A program made the position numbers and the translations under genes. From Acidimicrobiaceae bacterium (GTDB lineage: Bacteria; Actinomycetota; Acidimicrobiia; Acidimicrobiales; Palsa-688), in assembly GCA_003156795.1 (NCBI GenBank), contig PMHU01000320.1, positions 1 through 6,101 of the forward strand: a stretch of DNA of 6,101 nt. The letters are read 5' to 3'. Shown piece by piece: positions 1 through 5,662 of the stretch; within the stretch, counting starts at the first letter, position 1; every line of letters starts with the position of its first letter. The notes beneath the pieces were generated by a model, which saw only the letters and a program-made list of their open reading frames with translations, made no database searches and was not told the DNA's origin.

Positions 1-660
1 GGCAAGCCCCAGGTGGCCTACCGAGAGACCATCAAGTCCTCAGTGGCCAAAGTCGAGACCCGCTACGTGCGCCAGACCGGTGGCCGCGGTCAGTACGGCC
101 ACGTGGTGCTCAATCTGGAGCCGACCGGGCCTGGTGGTGGCTACGAGTTCGTGGACAAGATCGTCGGCGGCATCATCCCCAAGGAGTACATCCCCTCGGT
201 CGACGCGGGGATCCAGGACGCCATGCAGTCGGGCGTGCTGGCCGGCTACCCGCAAGTCGACATCCGAGCCACCCTCGTGCACGGCTCCTTCCATGATGTG
301 GACAGCTCGGAGATGGCGTTCAAGATCGCCGGCTCCATCTGCTTCAAGGAGGCCTGCCGCAAGGCCCATCCCGTTCTGCTGGAGCCGATCATGTCCGTCG
401 AGGTGGTGACTTCCGAGGACTACATGGGCGACGTCATCGGAAACCTGTCGTCCCGGAGAGGCAAGGTCGAGGGCATGGAGCAGCGAGGCAACTCGCAGGT
501 CATCCGGGCCCAAGTCCCCTTGGCCGAGATGTTCGGGTACGCTACAGACCTGAGGTCCCGAACCCAGGGACGGGCGACCTACAGCATGCAGTTCAACTCG
601 TACCAGGAAGTCCCCGAGTCGGTCTCGAAGGAGATCGTGGCTCGGGTCCGGGGCGAATAG
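1..660 (+). CDS. fusA: Translation elongation factor G, C-terminal part (5' end outside window)
   Basis: EF-G is the GTPase that drives translocation of tRNAs and mRNA on the ribosome. The reading frame is open from base 1 (GKPQVAYRETI...) to the TAG at 658-660, giving 219 codons without the G domain. The opening GKPQVAYRE motif marks the start of domain IV. GGRGQYGHV and later SFHDVDSSE form the domain IV tip that enters the decoding site. IPKEYIPSVDAGIQ and LAGYPQVD follow the family. Domain V starts near PVLLEPIMSVEV and continues through GDVIGNLSSRRG and AEMFGYATDLRSRTQGRA. These match canonical EF-G (fusA1 type) rather than a divergent paralogue, and I see no frameshift. It lies 111 nt upstream of tuf on the same strand, the usual str operon order. 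Everything N-terminal of domain IV is missing only because the window begins inside the gene. Confidence 0.97.
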   Translation, partial: GKPQVAYRETIKSSVAKVETRYVRQTGGRGQYGHVVLNLEPTGPGGGYEFVDKIVGGIIPKEYIPSVDAGIQDAMQSGVLAGYPQVDIRATLVHGSFHDVDSSEMAFKIAGSICFKEACRKAHPVLLEPIMSVEVVTSEDYMGDVIGNLSSRRGKVEGMEQRGNSQVIRAQVPLAEMFGYATDLRSRTQGRATYSMQFNSYQEVPESVSKEIVARVRGE

Positions 661-771
661 CAGCAGCCCGCAGCCGCGGCTGCGCGCGACTTACCGCAGA
701 CCCACTATCGTTTACGACCGCGTCTAGACCCCGGCCAGGTGGCCGGATTCGCATGAGGAGCGACCCCTTCC
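661..771 (+). promoter_or_regulatory. fusA-tuf spacer with two hairpins, a weak -10-like box and the tuf RBS
   Basis: This non-coding spacer holds a 16-bp palindrome at 669-684 (CGCAGCCGCGGCTGCG), which folds as a 6-bp stem with loop CGCG just after the fusA stop. A second perfect hairpin lies at 731-746 (CCGGCC, loop AGGT, GGCCGG) just before the tuf ribosome binding site GAGGAG (755-760, 11 nt before the ATG). TATCGT at 706-711 fits an actinobacterial TANNNT -10 box, but I find no matching -35 at normal spacing. A separate tuf promoter is therefore possible but weakly supported. Neither hairpin is followed by a T-run, so these are not clear intrinsic terminators. They may be leader structures or partial termination and processing sites. 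Confidence 0.35.
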
Positions 772-1962
772 ATGTCCAAGCAGAAGTTCGAGCGCAACAA
801 GCCCCACCTCAATATCGGCACCATGGGCCACATCGACCACGGCAAGACCACCTTGACCGCGGCGATCACCAAGGTCCTATCCGAGCGCGACCCGAGCGGG
901 ACCAAGTTCAAGGCGTTCGACGAGATCGACAAGGCCCCAGAGGAGAAGCAGCGGGGCATCACCATCAACATCGCCCACGTCGAATACCAGACGCCGAACC
1001 GGCACTACGCCCACGTCGACATGCCGGGCCACGCCGACTACATCAAAAACATGATCACCGGCGCGGCCCAGATCGACGGCGCCATCCTGGTCGTCTCGGC
1101 TGCCGACGGACCCATGCCCCAGACGCGTGAGCACGTGCTGCTCGCCCGCCAGGTCGGCGTGCCATCGATCGTGGTGGCGCTCAACAAGGCCGACATGGTC
1201 GACGACGAGGAGCTCCTCGACCTGGTCGAGCTCGAAGTGCGAGAGCTGCTCAACGAGTACGAGTTTCCCGGCGACGACACCCCGGTCGTGCGGGTGTCGG
1301 CCCTCAAGGCTCTGGAGGGCGATCCCGAGTGGGAAGAGAAGATCATCGAGCTCATGGCGGCCGTTGACTCGTTCGTGCCCGAACCCGAGCGCGACATCGC
1401 CAAGCCTTTCCTGATGCCCATCGAGGACGTGTTCACCATCTCGGGCCGAGGCACGGTCGTGACCGGCAAGGTGGAGCAGGGGATCGTCAAGGTCGGAGAC
1501 GACGTCGAGATCGTCGGCTTGCGCACGACGGCCAAGACCGTCTGCACCGGCGTCGAGATGTTCAACAAGCTGCTCGACCAGGGGCAGGCCGGCGACAACA
1601 TCGGCGCCCTGCTGCGCGGCACCAAGAAGGAGGAGGTCGAGCGGGGCCAGGTGCTGTGCAAGCCCGGCTCGATCACCCCGCATACCAACTTCGAAGCCAG
1701 CGTCTACGTGCTCAACAAGGCCGAAGGCGGCCGGCACAAGCCGTTCTTCAACAACTACCGCCCGCAGTTCTACTTCCGCACCACGGACGTGACCGGCTCG
1801 ATCACCCTCCAAGAGGGCACCGAGATGGTCATGCCCGGTGACAACACGACCATGACCGTCGAGCTCCACAAGCCGATCGCCATGGACGAAGGTCTCCGGT
1901 TTGCCATCCGCGAAGGCGGCCGGACCGTTGGCGCCGGGCGCGTCGTCAAGATCCTCAAGTAA
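772..1962 (+). CDS. tuf: Elongation factor Tu
   Basis: EF-Tu delivers aminoacyl-tRNA to the ribosomal A site as a GTP complex. The protein is 396 aa, the normal full length. The G domain shows G1 GHIDHGKT (19-26), G2 RGITI (61-65), G3 DMPGH (83-87), G4 NKAD (138-141) and G5 SALK (176-179). The catalytic His is H87. Domain II includes FTISGRGTVVTGKVEQG, and domain III includes GGRHKPFFNNYRPQFYFRTTDVTG and ends in AIREGGRTVGAGRVVKILK. ATG 772 is chosen because MSKQKFERNKPHLNIGT matches the family N-terminus and GAGGAG lies upstream. One difference from E. coli is visible in G3: the Cys of DCPGH (Cys81 in E. coli) is Met84 here. The Cys near 258 (TVCTGVEMF) is kept, and an additional Cys lies at 296 (QVLCKPG). 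It follows fusA and precedes rpsJ by 91 nt. No sign of a broken frame. Confidence 0.98.
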   Translation: MSKQKFERNKPHLNIGTMGHIDHGKTTLTAAITKVLSERDPSGTKFKAFDEIDKAPEEKQRGITINIAHVEYQTPNRHYAHVDMPGHADYIKNMITGAAQIDGAILVVSAADGPMPQTREHVLLARQVGVPSIVVALNKADMVDDEELLDLVELEVRELLNEYEFPGDDTPVVRVSALKALEGDPEWEEKIIELMAAVDSFVPEPERDIAKPFLMPIEDVFTISGRGTVVTGKVEQGIVKVGDDVEIVGLRTTAKTVCTGVEMFNKLLDQGQAGDNIGALLRGTKKEEVERGQVLCKPGSITPHTNFEASVYVLNKAEGGRHKPFFNNYRPQFYFRTTDVTGSITLQEGTEMVMPGDNTTMTVELHKPIAMDEGLRFAIREGGRTVGAGRVVKILK

Positions 1963-2053
1963 GGCTGAGTACCAGCTCCACCCTGTTTCACGCTTAGATA
2001 CTTCAGAAGTTCCTACGCAATTTGGCAATCCGCACTCGAACGGAGGTCAGCCC
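1963..2053 (+). promoter_or_regulatory. tuf-rpsJ spacer with strong rpsJ ribosome binding site
   Basis: The spacer is 91 nt long. GGAGGT at 2042-2047 lies 6 nt before GTG 2054 and fixes the rpsJ start. A small palindrome ACTTCAGAAGT occupies 2000-2010, in a locally AT-richer stretch (about 1991-2026). GATACT at 1997-2002 resembles a -10 box but lacks a convincing -35, so I do not call a promoter. Read-through from tuf is the simpler explanation for rpsJ expression. Confidence 0.5.
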
Positions 2054-2380
2054 GTGGCTGACGGTAACAAGCAGCGCATTCGCATCCGTCTCAAGGCCTA
2101 CGACCATGAGATCCTCGACCAGTCCACCAAGAAGATCGTGGAGACCGTTCTGCGCACCCAGGCCAAAGTGCGGGGACCCGTGCCGCTGCCCACCGAGCGC
2201 AACCGGTTTACCGTCATCCGGTCGCCCCACAAGTACAAGGACAGCCGGGAGCATTTCGAGATGCGGGTGCACAAGCGCCTGCTCGACATAGTCGAGCACT
2301 CACCGAAGACCGTCGACTCGCTTCAGCGGATCGAGTTGCCCGCCGGTGTGGACATCGAGATAAAGATCCAGACGAACTAG
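2054..2380 (+). CDS. rpsJ: Small ribosomal subunit protein S10 (uS10)
   Basis: S10 is a 30S head protein and also, as NusE, a partner of NusB in transcription antitermination. The product is 108 aa, slightly longer than the usual 101-103. Starting from GTG 2054, the sequence MADGNKQRIRIRLKAYDHE matches the S10 N-terminus. RGPVPLPTERNRFTVIRSPH, KYKDSREHFEMRVHKRLLDI and the end ELPAGVDIEIKIQ are all family hallmarks. The extended loop that reaches into the 30S head is in the RGPVPLPTE...SPHKYKDS region. The HKYKDS form with Lys at the tetracycline-associated loop is usual in Gram-positives. The frame is open upstream to about 1901, but that would overlap tuf and ignore the GGAGGT site 6 nt before GTG 2054. 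Unlike in the classic S10 operon, the next gene on this strand (rplC) is 1.7 kb away. Confidence 0.97.
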   Translation: MADGNKQRIRIRLKAYDHEILDQSTKKIVETVLRTQAKVRGPVPLPTERNRFTVIRSPHKYKDSREHFEMRVHKRLLDIVEHSPKTVDSLQRIELPAGVDIEIKIQTN

Positions 2381-2395
2381 AGCAGTCGTCGTCAC

Positions 2396-2468
2396 AGAAC
2401 CCCGGTCATTTGGAGCCCGTGGTCTACCCTAAAGGGAACAGACCACGCCCTCGAAATGCCGGGGTTCT
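2396..2468. terminator. Long nested inverted repeat after rpsJ (terminator-like)
   Basis: The outer arms AGAACCCCGG (2396-2405) and CCGGGGTTCT (2459-2468) pair perfectly over 10 bp. After a one-base bulge at 2406, CATTT (2407-2411) pairs with AAATG (2454-2458). Further in, GAG (2413-2415) pairs with CTC (2450-2452) and GTGGTCT (2419-2425) with AGACCAC (2440-2446). The tip is CCC/GGG (2427-2429 with 2434-2436). It begins 15 nt after the rpsJ stop, between two convergent genes, so a bidirectional termination role is natural. It lacks a real U-run: TTCTCTTCG follows on the + strand and nothing T-rich on the - strand. The structure is seen directly; its role as a terminator is inferred. Confidence 0.5.
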
Positions 2469-2513
2469 CTTCGTCGCGGCGGGTGGGAGTGTTGAGGGGA
2501 GCCCGGGCAGCTC

Positions 2514-2536
2514 CGGGGTTCCGAGGTAGGACCCCG
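2514..2536 (-). terminator. Hairpin abutting the peptidase stop codon
   Basis: CGGGGT (2514-2519) pairs with ACCCCG (2531-2536) and CC (2521-2522) with GG (2529-2530), with T2520 bulged and a 6-nt loop. The right arm touches the TAA of the - strand peptidase gene (2537-2539). An adjoining repeat GGAGC/GCTCC (2498-2502 with 2510-2514) could form an alternative stem. There is no U-run in the - direction, so a terminator role is only suggested by position. Confidence 0.35.
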
Positions 2537-3832
2537 TTAGCCCCGGCCGTGGACGTAGCGGGCCCAGATGGGGCCGATGTCGATGCCCGACCACGCTTTC
2601 AAGTGAGCAGCCAGGCCGTCGCTGGTCACGAAGCCTCCGGCGTTGGCTCGATACCAGTCGGCCATGGCGGTTCGCATCCGGTCGGGCCCGCCGAACAGGG
2701 CCGACAGACCGGCGAACAGGCGGGCCCCTTCGTTGTAGGCCTCCACGGGCGTAAACCTGGCCCAAGGATGGGCGGGATACAGCTCCACGGGGGGCTCGTC
2801 CAAGCCCAGCTCGCGAGACTCGAAGCGGGGCAGCTCGCCTCGGCGAGACGACGTCGACCACGTCGTCCAGGCCTCATCGATCCAGCCGTCTCCGGCCCGG
2901 GCCGGTTTGATCCCTCTGCCGAACCAGCTGTGGAACACCTCGTGCTCCAAGGACCCCACCGAACCGGTGGTGGCGCCGTCGTACTCCATGCCGCGCCCCG
3001 CCGCCCACACCACGGCCGAGAAGGTGTCGCCGTGGACCCACGGCTCGTAGCGCGCCGCCATATAGGTCAACCAGGCCTTGATGTCTGCTTCGCAGGCCGC
3101 CAGGTCTGTGTCGGTATCGGTGTGGCGGGCGCAAACGAGCCCCAGCGACCGTTCGCGGCCCGGGAGGCTCAAGGAGCTCCGTCGCAGCTCGATGAGGTCG
3201 GCCGGTGCCAGTACCAGCATCGGCGAGAGCGCGGTGAAGTGGGCCGGGTAGCAGAGTGACCAGCGGCCACCTTGGGGTCCCGAGTCGATGCCGGCCGTGT
3301 TGGCGATGAGCGTGTGGACCCGGTCGGTGTTGAGCAGTTCGACCTCGAGGTTGAGAGCGAATCGATCGTGGATCAACGGAGACGGTGCCCACATCTCGAG
3401 GTACCGACCCGGTTGGAGGTCTGACATCCAGAAGTCGAAACGCAGTCCTCCGTCGATCCAGCCGAGGGGCTGGGCGCCCTCAGCATCCGGCGTGTCCACG
3501 CCGTAGCCGATTTCGAGGCGGTGCCGGCTTCCGCTTTCGATCTTCACGTCAATGACCCGCACCGAAGCGCCGACGCCACCTCCGAGATCGGTGCGACCGA
3601 AGTCGTCGGGCTTCAAGTCCTGGCCGTCGAGGCGCACCCACTCGACCTCCTGACGAAGGTCGAGGGCAGGAAAGCCATCGACGCTCCCGCCCGTGAAATC
3701 GACGGTGGCCTCGCCGGATGCCTCTCGGGCCTGCACGTCGAAGCGCAGTGATGCCTGGACGCGCTCGACGCTGGGAGCCACGATCCGGCGACTTCCGACC
3801 GTCGCTGGCGGTGGGGCGAGGGACTGTGGCAT
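2537..3832 (-). CDS. M1-family (gluzincin) zinc metallopeptidase, compact form
   Basis: The 431-aa product has the full M1 aminopeptidase signature. HEVFH (297-301) is the zinc site with E298 as catalytic base. E320 in GWIDEAW is the third zinc ligand at the exact HEXXH-X18-E spacing. GMEYDG (281-286) stands where the family has its GxMEN exopeptidase motif, and Y366 in AYNEGARL fits the transition-state Tyr of the YxKGA segment. Residues about 22-215 look like the N-terminal beta domain (SVERVQASLRFDVQ, SGEATVDFT), and about 240-431 the thermolysin-like domain. It is much shorter than classical 600-900 aa M1 enzymes, so the C-terminal helical domain is absent or minimal. No signal peptide or membrane segment is visible, so a cytoplasmic enzyme is expected. 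Its substrate is unknown. ATG 3832 is the first possible start (an in-frame TGA lies just upstream) but has no good RBS; GTG at 3779-3781 is an alternative. It runs antisense between rpsJ and rplC. Confidence 0.87.
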   Translation of the reverse strand: MPQSLAPPPATVGSRRIVAPSVERVQASLRFDVQAREASGEATVDFTGGSVDGFPALDLRQEVEWVRLDGQDLKPDDFGRTDLGGGVGASVRVIDVKIESGSRHRLEIGYGVDTPDAEGAQPLGWIDGGLRFDFWMSDLQPGRYLEMWAPSPLIHDRFALNLEVELLNTDRVHTLIANTAGIDSGPQGGRWSLCYPAHFTALSPMLVLAPADLIELRRSSLSLPGRERSLGLVCARHTDTDTDLAACEADIKAWLTYMAARYEPWVHGDTFSAVVWAAGRGMEYDGATTGSVGSLEHEVFHSWFGRGIKPARAGDGWIDEAWTTWSTSSRRGELPRFESRELGLDEPPVELYPAHPWARFTPVEAYNEGARLFAGLSALFGGPDRMRTAMADWYRANAGGFVTSDGLAAHLKAWSGIDIGPIWARYVHGRG

Positions 3833-3917
3833 CCGGCCAGTCTGTACTATCCGCCATCAGTGGCGTCGGCTGCTTCCTCGCTTGGCGCCAGCTGGCGTGG
3901 GGCGGTCGTGAACGGGC

Positions 3918-3923
3918 TATACT
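3918..3923 (+). promoter_or_regulatory. Candidate -10 box (TATACT) for the rplC operon
   Basis: TATACT matches the sigma-70/SigA -10 consensus at five of six positions in an otherwise GC-rich region, and fits the actinobacterial TANNNT pattern. The -35 is poor: CTGGCG at 3892-3897 would leave a 20-nt spacer. If used, transcription would start near 3930 and give a leader of about 185 nt before rplC. The position makes sense because the antisense peptidase gene cuts rplC off from rpsJ. Confidence 0.45.
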
Positions 3924-4010
3924 TGCCAGCCGTCGCAGAACCGATGTCCGCGGGTGTCCGGATGGTCCTCAAGTAGGCCCCTACGGAGACCCCGCGGCAG
4001 AACTTATCGA

Positions 4011-4040
4011 GCGCTCCGCTCGGGTAACCGAGCGGAGCGT
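4011..4040 (+). promoter_or_regulatory. Perfect 12-bp hairpin with GTAA tetraloop in the rplC leader
   Basis: CGCTCCGCTCGG (4012-4023) and CCGAGCGGAGCG (4028-4039) are exact reverse complements around GTAA (4024-4027), a GNRA-type tetraloop in RNA. G4011 and T4040 could add a G-U pair. No U-run follows, so it is not a standard intrinsic terminator. It lies 76 nt before the rplC start. Ribosomal protein operons often carry leader structures bound by one of their own products (L4 in the E. coli S10 operon), so an autoregulatory or RNA-stability role is plausible but inferred. Confidence 0.55.
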
Positions 4041-4115
4041 CCGCGTGTGAGGCGGTCGAGCCCCCGTACGGGTCCGGCCGGTTCCTCCGCCACGAACCCC
4101 AGGAAAGAGTCAGTT

Positions 4116-4757
4116 GTGCCATCGAAAGCGATAGTCGGCGAAAAGGTCGGCATGAGCCAGGTCTGGGACGACCAGAACCGCGCCGTCGCGGTCACGATCG
4201 TCCGGGTCACGCCGGTGCGCGTCGTTCAGCTCAAGACCCAGGACCGCGACGGGTACGCGGCCGTCCAAGTCACCTACGGAAGCCGGAAGGCCCGCACCCT
4301 AAACAAGCCGGAAACGGGACATTTCGAAGCTGCGAACGTGGACCCCGGCAAGAGGTTGGTCGAGCTTCGTGTCACCGACACCACTGATTACACCGTTGGC
4401 GACGAGCTGACGGTCGACCTGCTCAATGCCGGCGACAAGGTCGACGTCACTGCGATCAGCAAGGGCAAGGGTTTCGCGGGCGGGATGAAGAGGCACAACT
4501 TCAGCGGCCAGGGCGCCAGCCACGGCAACCACAAGCACCACCGGGCTCCCGGATCGGTGGGAGCGTGTGCGACCCCGGCGCGGGTGTTCAAGGGGACTCG
4601 CATGGCCGGCCAGATGGGCTCGGCCCGGGTCACCACCCTCAACCTCGAGGTGGTCAAGGCTGACGCCGAGCGCAACCTGCTGCTCATCAAGGGTGCGGTT
4701 CCCGGCCCACGGGGCGGCATGGTCGTGATCCGCGACGCGATAAAGGGAGGCAAGTGA
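4116..4757 (+). CDS. rplC: Large ribosomal subunit protein L3 (uL3)
   Basis: L3 is an early 50S assembly protein that binds 23S rRNA and sends a loop towards the peptidyl transferase centre. The product is 213 aa, a normal length. From GTG 4116 it reads MPSKAIVGEKVGMSQVW, matching the L3 N-terminus with its GxKxGM motif. The central loop GKGFAGGMKRHNFSGQGASHG (117-137) and GSVGACATPARVFKGTRMAG (146-165) are diagnostic. It ends in LLLIKGAVPGPRGGMVVIR. The Gln methylated by PrmB in E. coli (Q150) is replaced by Ala in GSVGACATP, similar to the mycobacterial GCATPARV form. GTG 4116 was chosen over the longer open frame because upstream residues are not L3-like and AGGA (4101-4104) lies 11 nt before it. 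The stop overlaps the rplD start (TGATG). Confidence 0.97.
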   Translation: MPSKAIVGEKVGMSQVWDDQNRAVAVTIVRVTPVRVVQLKTQDRDGYAAVQVTYGSRKARTLNKPETGHFEAANVDPGKRLVELRVTDTTDYTVGDELTVDLLNAGDKVDVTAISKGKGFAGGMKRHNFSGQGASHGNHKHHRAPGSVGACATPARVFKGTRMAGQMGSARVTTLNLEVVKADAERNLLLIKGAVPGPRGGMVVIRDAIKGGK

Positions 4758-5662
4758 TGTCGCTGTCCCTCGAGGTTCGCGAAGTGACCGGAGAATCCGC
4801 GGGATCGGTCACCCTCGACGATTCCATCTTTGGCATCCAGCCGAACATGCCGGTGCTGCACCAGGTAGTGACCGCCCAGCTGGCGGCAGCTCGGGCCGGC
4901 ACCCAGAGCACCAAGACCCGCGCCGAGGTGTCGGGCGGTGGGAGGAAGCCCTTCAAGCAGAAGGGCACCGGTCGCGCCCGGCAGGGTTCTGAGCGAGCCC
5001 CGCACTTCACCGGCGGTGGAGTCGCCCTCGGGCCCAAGCCGCGCAGCTACCGGCAGCGCACCCCCCGCAAGATGATCCAGTTGGCGTTGCGGTCGGCACT
5101 TTCCGACCGAGCGGCCGACGGCAAGATCGTGGTCGTCGACACTTGGCCTTGGGCAGCCCCCAGCACGAAAGAGGCCAAGGACGCTTTGGTCGCCCTCGGA
5201 CTCGATGGCAAGGTCCTCGTGGTGCTGACCCGCAGCGACCAAGAGGCCTACAAGTCGTTCCGCAATCTGCCTGACGTCCAGGTGCTGCTCACGGGTGAGC
5301 TCAACGCCTACGACATCCTTTGCAACGACTGGATCGTCTTCACCAGCGAGACCCTGCCTGGATTTTCAGGTCTTGCGGACGTCGACCAGGACGAGGAGCT
5401 GGCGGAGGAGGCACCGGCCGACGACGAGCCGCTGGCGGACGATTTGGTCGAGGATGACCAGGAGCCAGCGGCGGACGCTTTCGTGGAGGATGACGACGAG
5501 CCGGCGGCGGACGTTTTGGTCGAGGATGACGAGGAGCCTGTGGAGGACGAGGAGCCAGTTGACGAGCCGGACCTTCGCCAAGCCGGCCGGTTGTCTCTCA
5601 CGCAGGTGCTGAAGGATCTCGACGACATGAAGAAGTCGGGCGACGAGGAGGGCCGGCGATGA
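4757..5662 (+). CDS. rplD: Large ribosomal subunit protein L4 (uL4) with long acidic C-terminal extension
   Basis: L4 binds 23S rRNA and lines the exit tunnel; in E. coli it also represses its own operon. The product is 301 aa, against roughly 200-220 usually. Residues 1 to about 203 are ordinary L4: TKTRAEVSGGGRKPFKQKG and TGRARQGSERAPHFTGGGV form the tunnel loop (about 52-95), and LNAYDILCNDWIVFT (182-196) ends the globular domain. Residues 210-272 contain 34 Asp/Glu and no Lys/Arg, with three 12-residue repeats at 225-260 (PAADxxVEDDxE type). The last 29 residues turn mixed-charge and look helical (LSLTQVLKDLDDMKK). ATG 4757 is preferred over GTG 4754 since GGGAGG (4745-4750) then sits 6 nt away. 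The frame is uninterrupted and overlaps rplW by ATGA, and the tail's last codons carry the rplW ribosome binding site, so the extension is genuinely coding. The tail's function is unknown. Confidence 0.96.
   Translation: MSLSLEVREVTGESAGSVTLDDSIFGIQPNMPVLHQVVTAQLAAARAGTQSTKTRAEVSGGGRKPFKQKGTGRARQGSERAPHFTGGGVALGPKPRSYRQRTPRKMIQLALRSALSDRAADGKIVVVDTWPWAAPSTKEAKDALVALGLDGKVLVVLTRSDQEAYKSFRNLPDVQVLLTGELNAYDILCNDWIVFTSETLPGFSGLADVDQDEELAEEAPADDEPLADDLVEDDQEPAADAFVEDDDEPAADVLVEDDEEPVEDEEPVDEPDLRQAGRLSLTQVLKDLDDMKKSGDEEGRR
5429..5536 (+). repeat. Three tandem 36-bp repeats coding for 12-residue acidic units in L4
   Basis: Units start at 5429, 5465 and 5501 and encode PLADDLVEDDQE, PAADAFVEDDDE and PAADVLVEDDEE. 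By direct comparison, units 1 and 3 agree at 32 of 36 bases, 2 and 3 at 31, and 1 and 2 at 28. A degenerate partial unit (PVEDEEPVDE) follows. The in-frame 36-bp period suggests growth by slippage or unequal recombination with the protein sequence kept acidic. Confidence 0.85.

Larger units (their letters stand above)
3833..4115. promoter_or_regulatory. Divergent intergenic region and probable rplC leader
   Basis: These 283 bases separate the peptidase start (-) from the rplC start (+), and I see no credible gene in them. They must supply promoters for both directions unless rplC depends on distant read-through against an antisense gene. Contents: a TATACT -10 candidate, the GTAA hairpin (both listed separately), palindromes CCCGTACGGG (4063-4072) and CCGGCCGG (4074-4081), and an AGGAAAGAG ribosome binding site (4101-4109) before GTG 4116. 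On the - strand GATAGT (3849-3844) is a weak -10-like string about 11 nt before ATG 3832. A GTG-led frame is open from about 3954 into rplC, but its residues before 4116 do not resemble L3. Confidence 0.5.

Noticed and set aside
877..2028. Long - strand open frame (383 codons) opposite tuf
   Set aside because: It is antisense to a complete, well-conserved EF-Tu. Its composition (rich in Asp, Val, Leu, His, Gly) is the usual mirror of GC-rich coding DNA, and no family motif is visible.
1901..2053. N-terminal extension of rpsJ to an upstream ATG
   Set aside because: It would overlap the tuf 3' end, add residues unlike S10, and bypass the GGAGGT site 6 nt before GTG 2054.
2456..3259. + strand open frame of 267 codons overlapping the peptidase gene
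   Set aside because: It lies opposite the strand with a complete M1 active-site signature. Its product is low-complexity Arg/Gly/Pro/Ala-rich with no recognisable motifs.
3965..3976. TCCTCAAGTA shared with the tuf 3' end (about 1952-1961), possibly a duplicated junction
   Set aside because: The match is about 10 bases, with no similarity continuing on either side; chance is sufficient.
3954..4115. 54-residue N-terminal extension of rplC
   Set aside because: The extra residues are Arg/Ser/Pro-rich and cover the leader hairpin; L3 homology begins exactly at GTG 4116.
2381..4115. Mobile element carrying the peptidase gene
   Set aside because: No transposase or integrase, no matching terminal inverted repeats at both ends of the gene, and no target-site duplication could be seen. 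Base composition looks like the neighbours.
4388..5242. - strand open frame of 284 codons opposite rplC and rplD
   Set aside because: It is antisense to two conserved ribosomal protein genes and shows no motif of its own.
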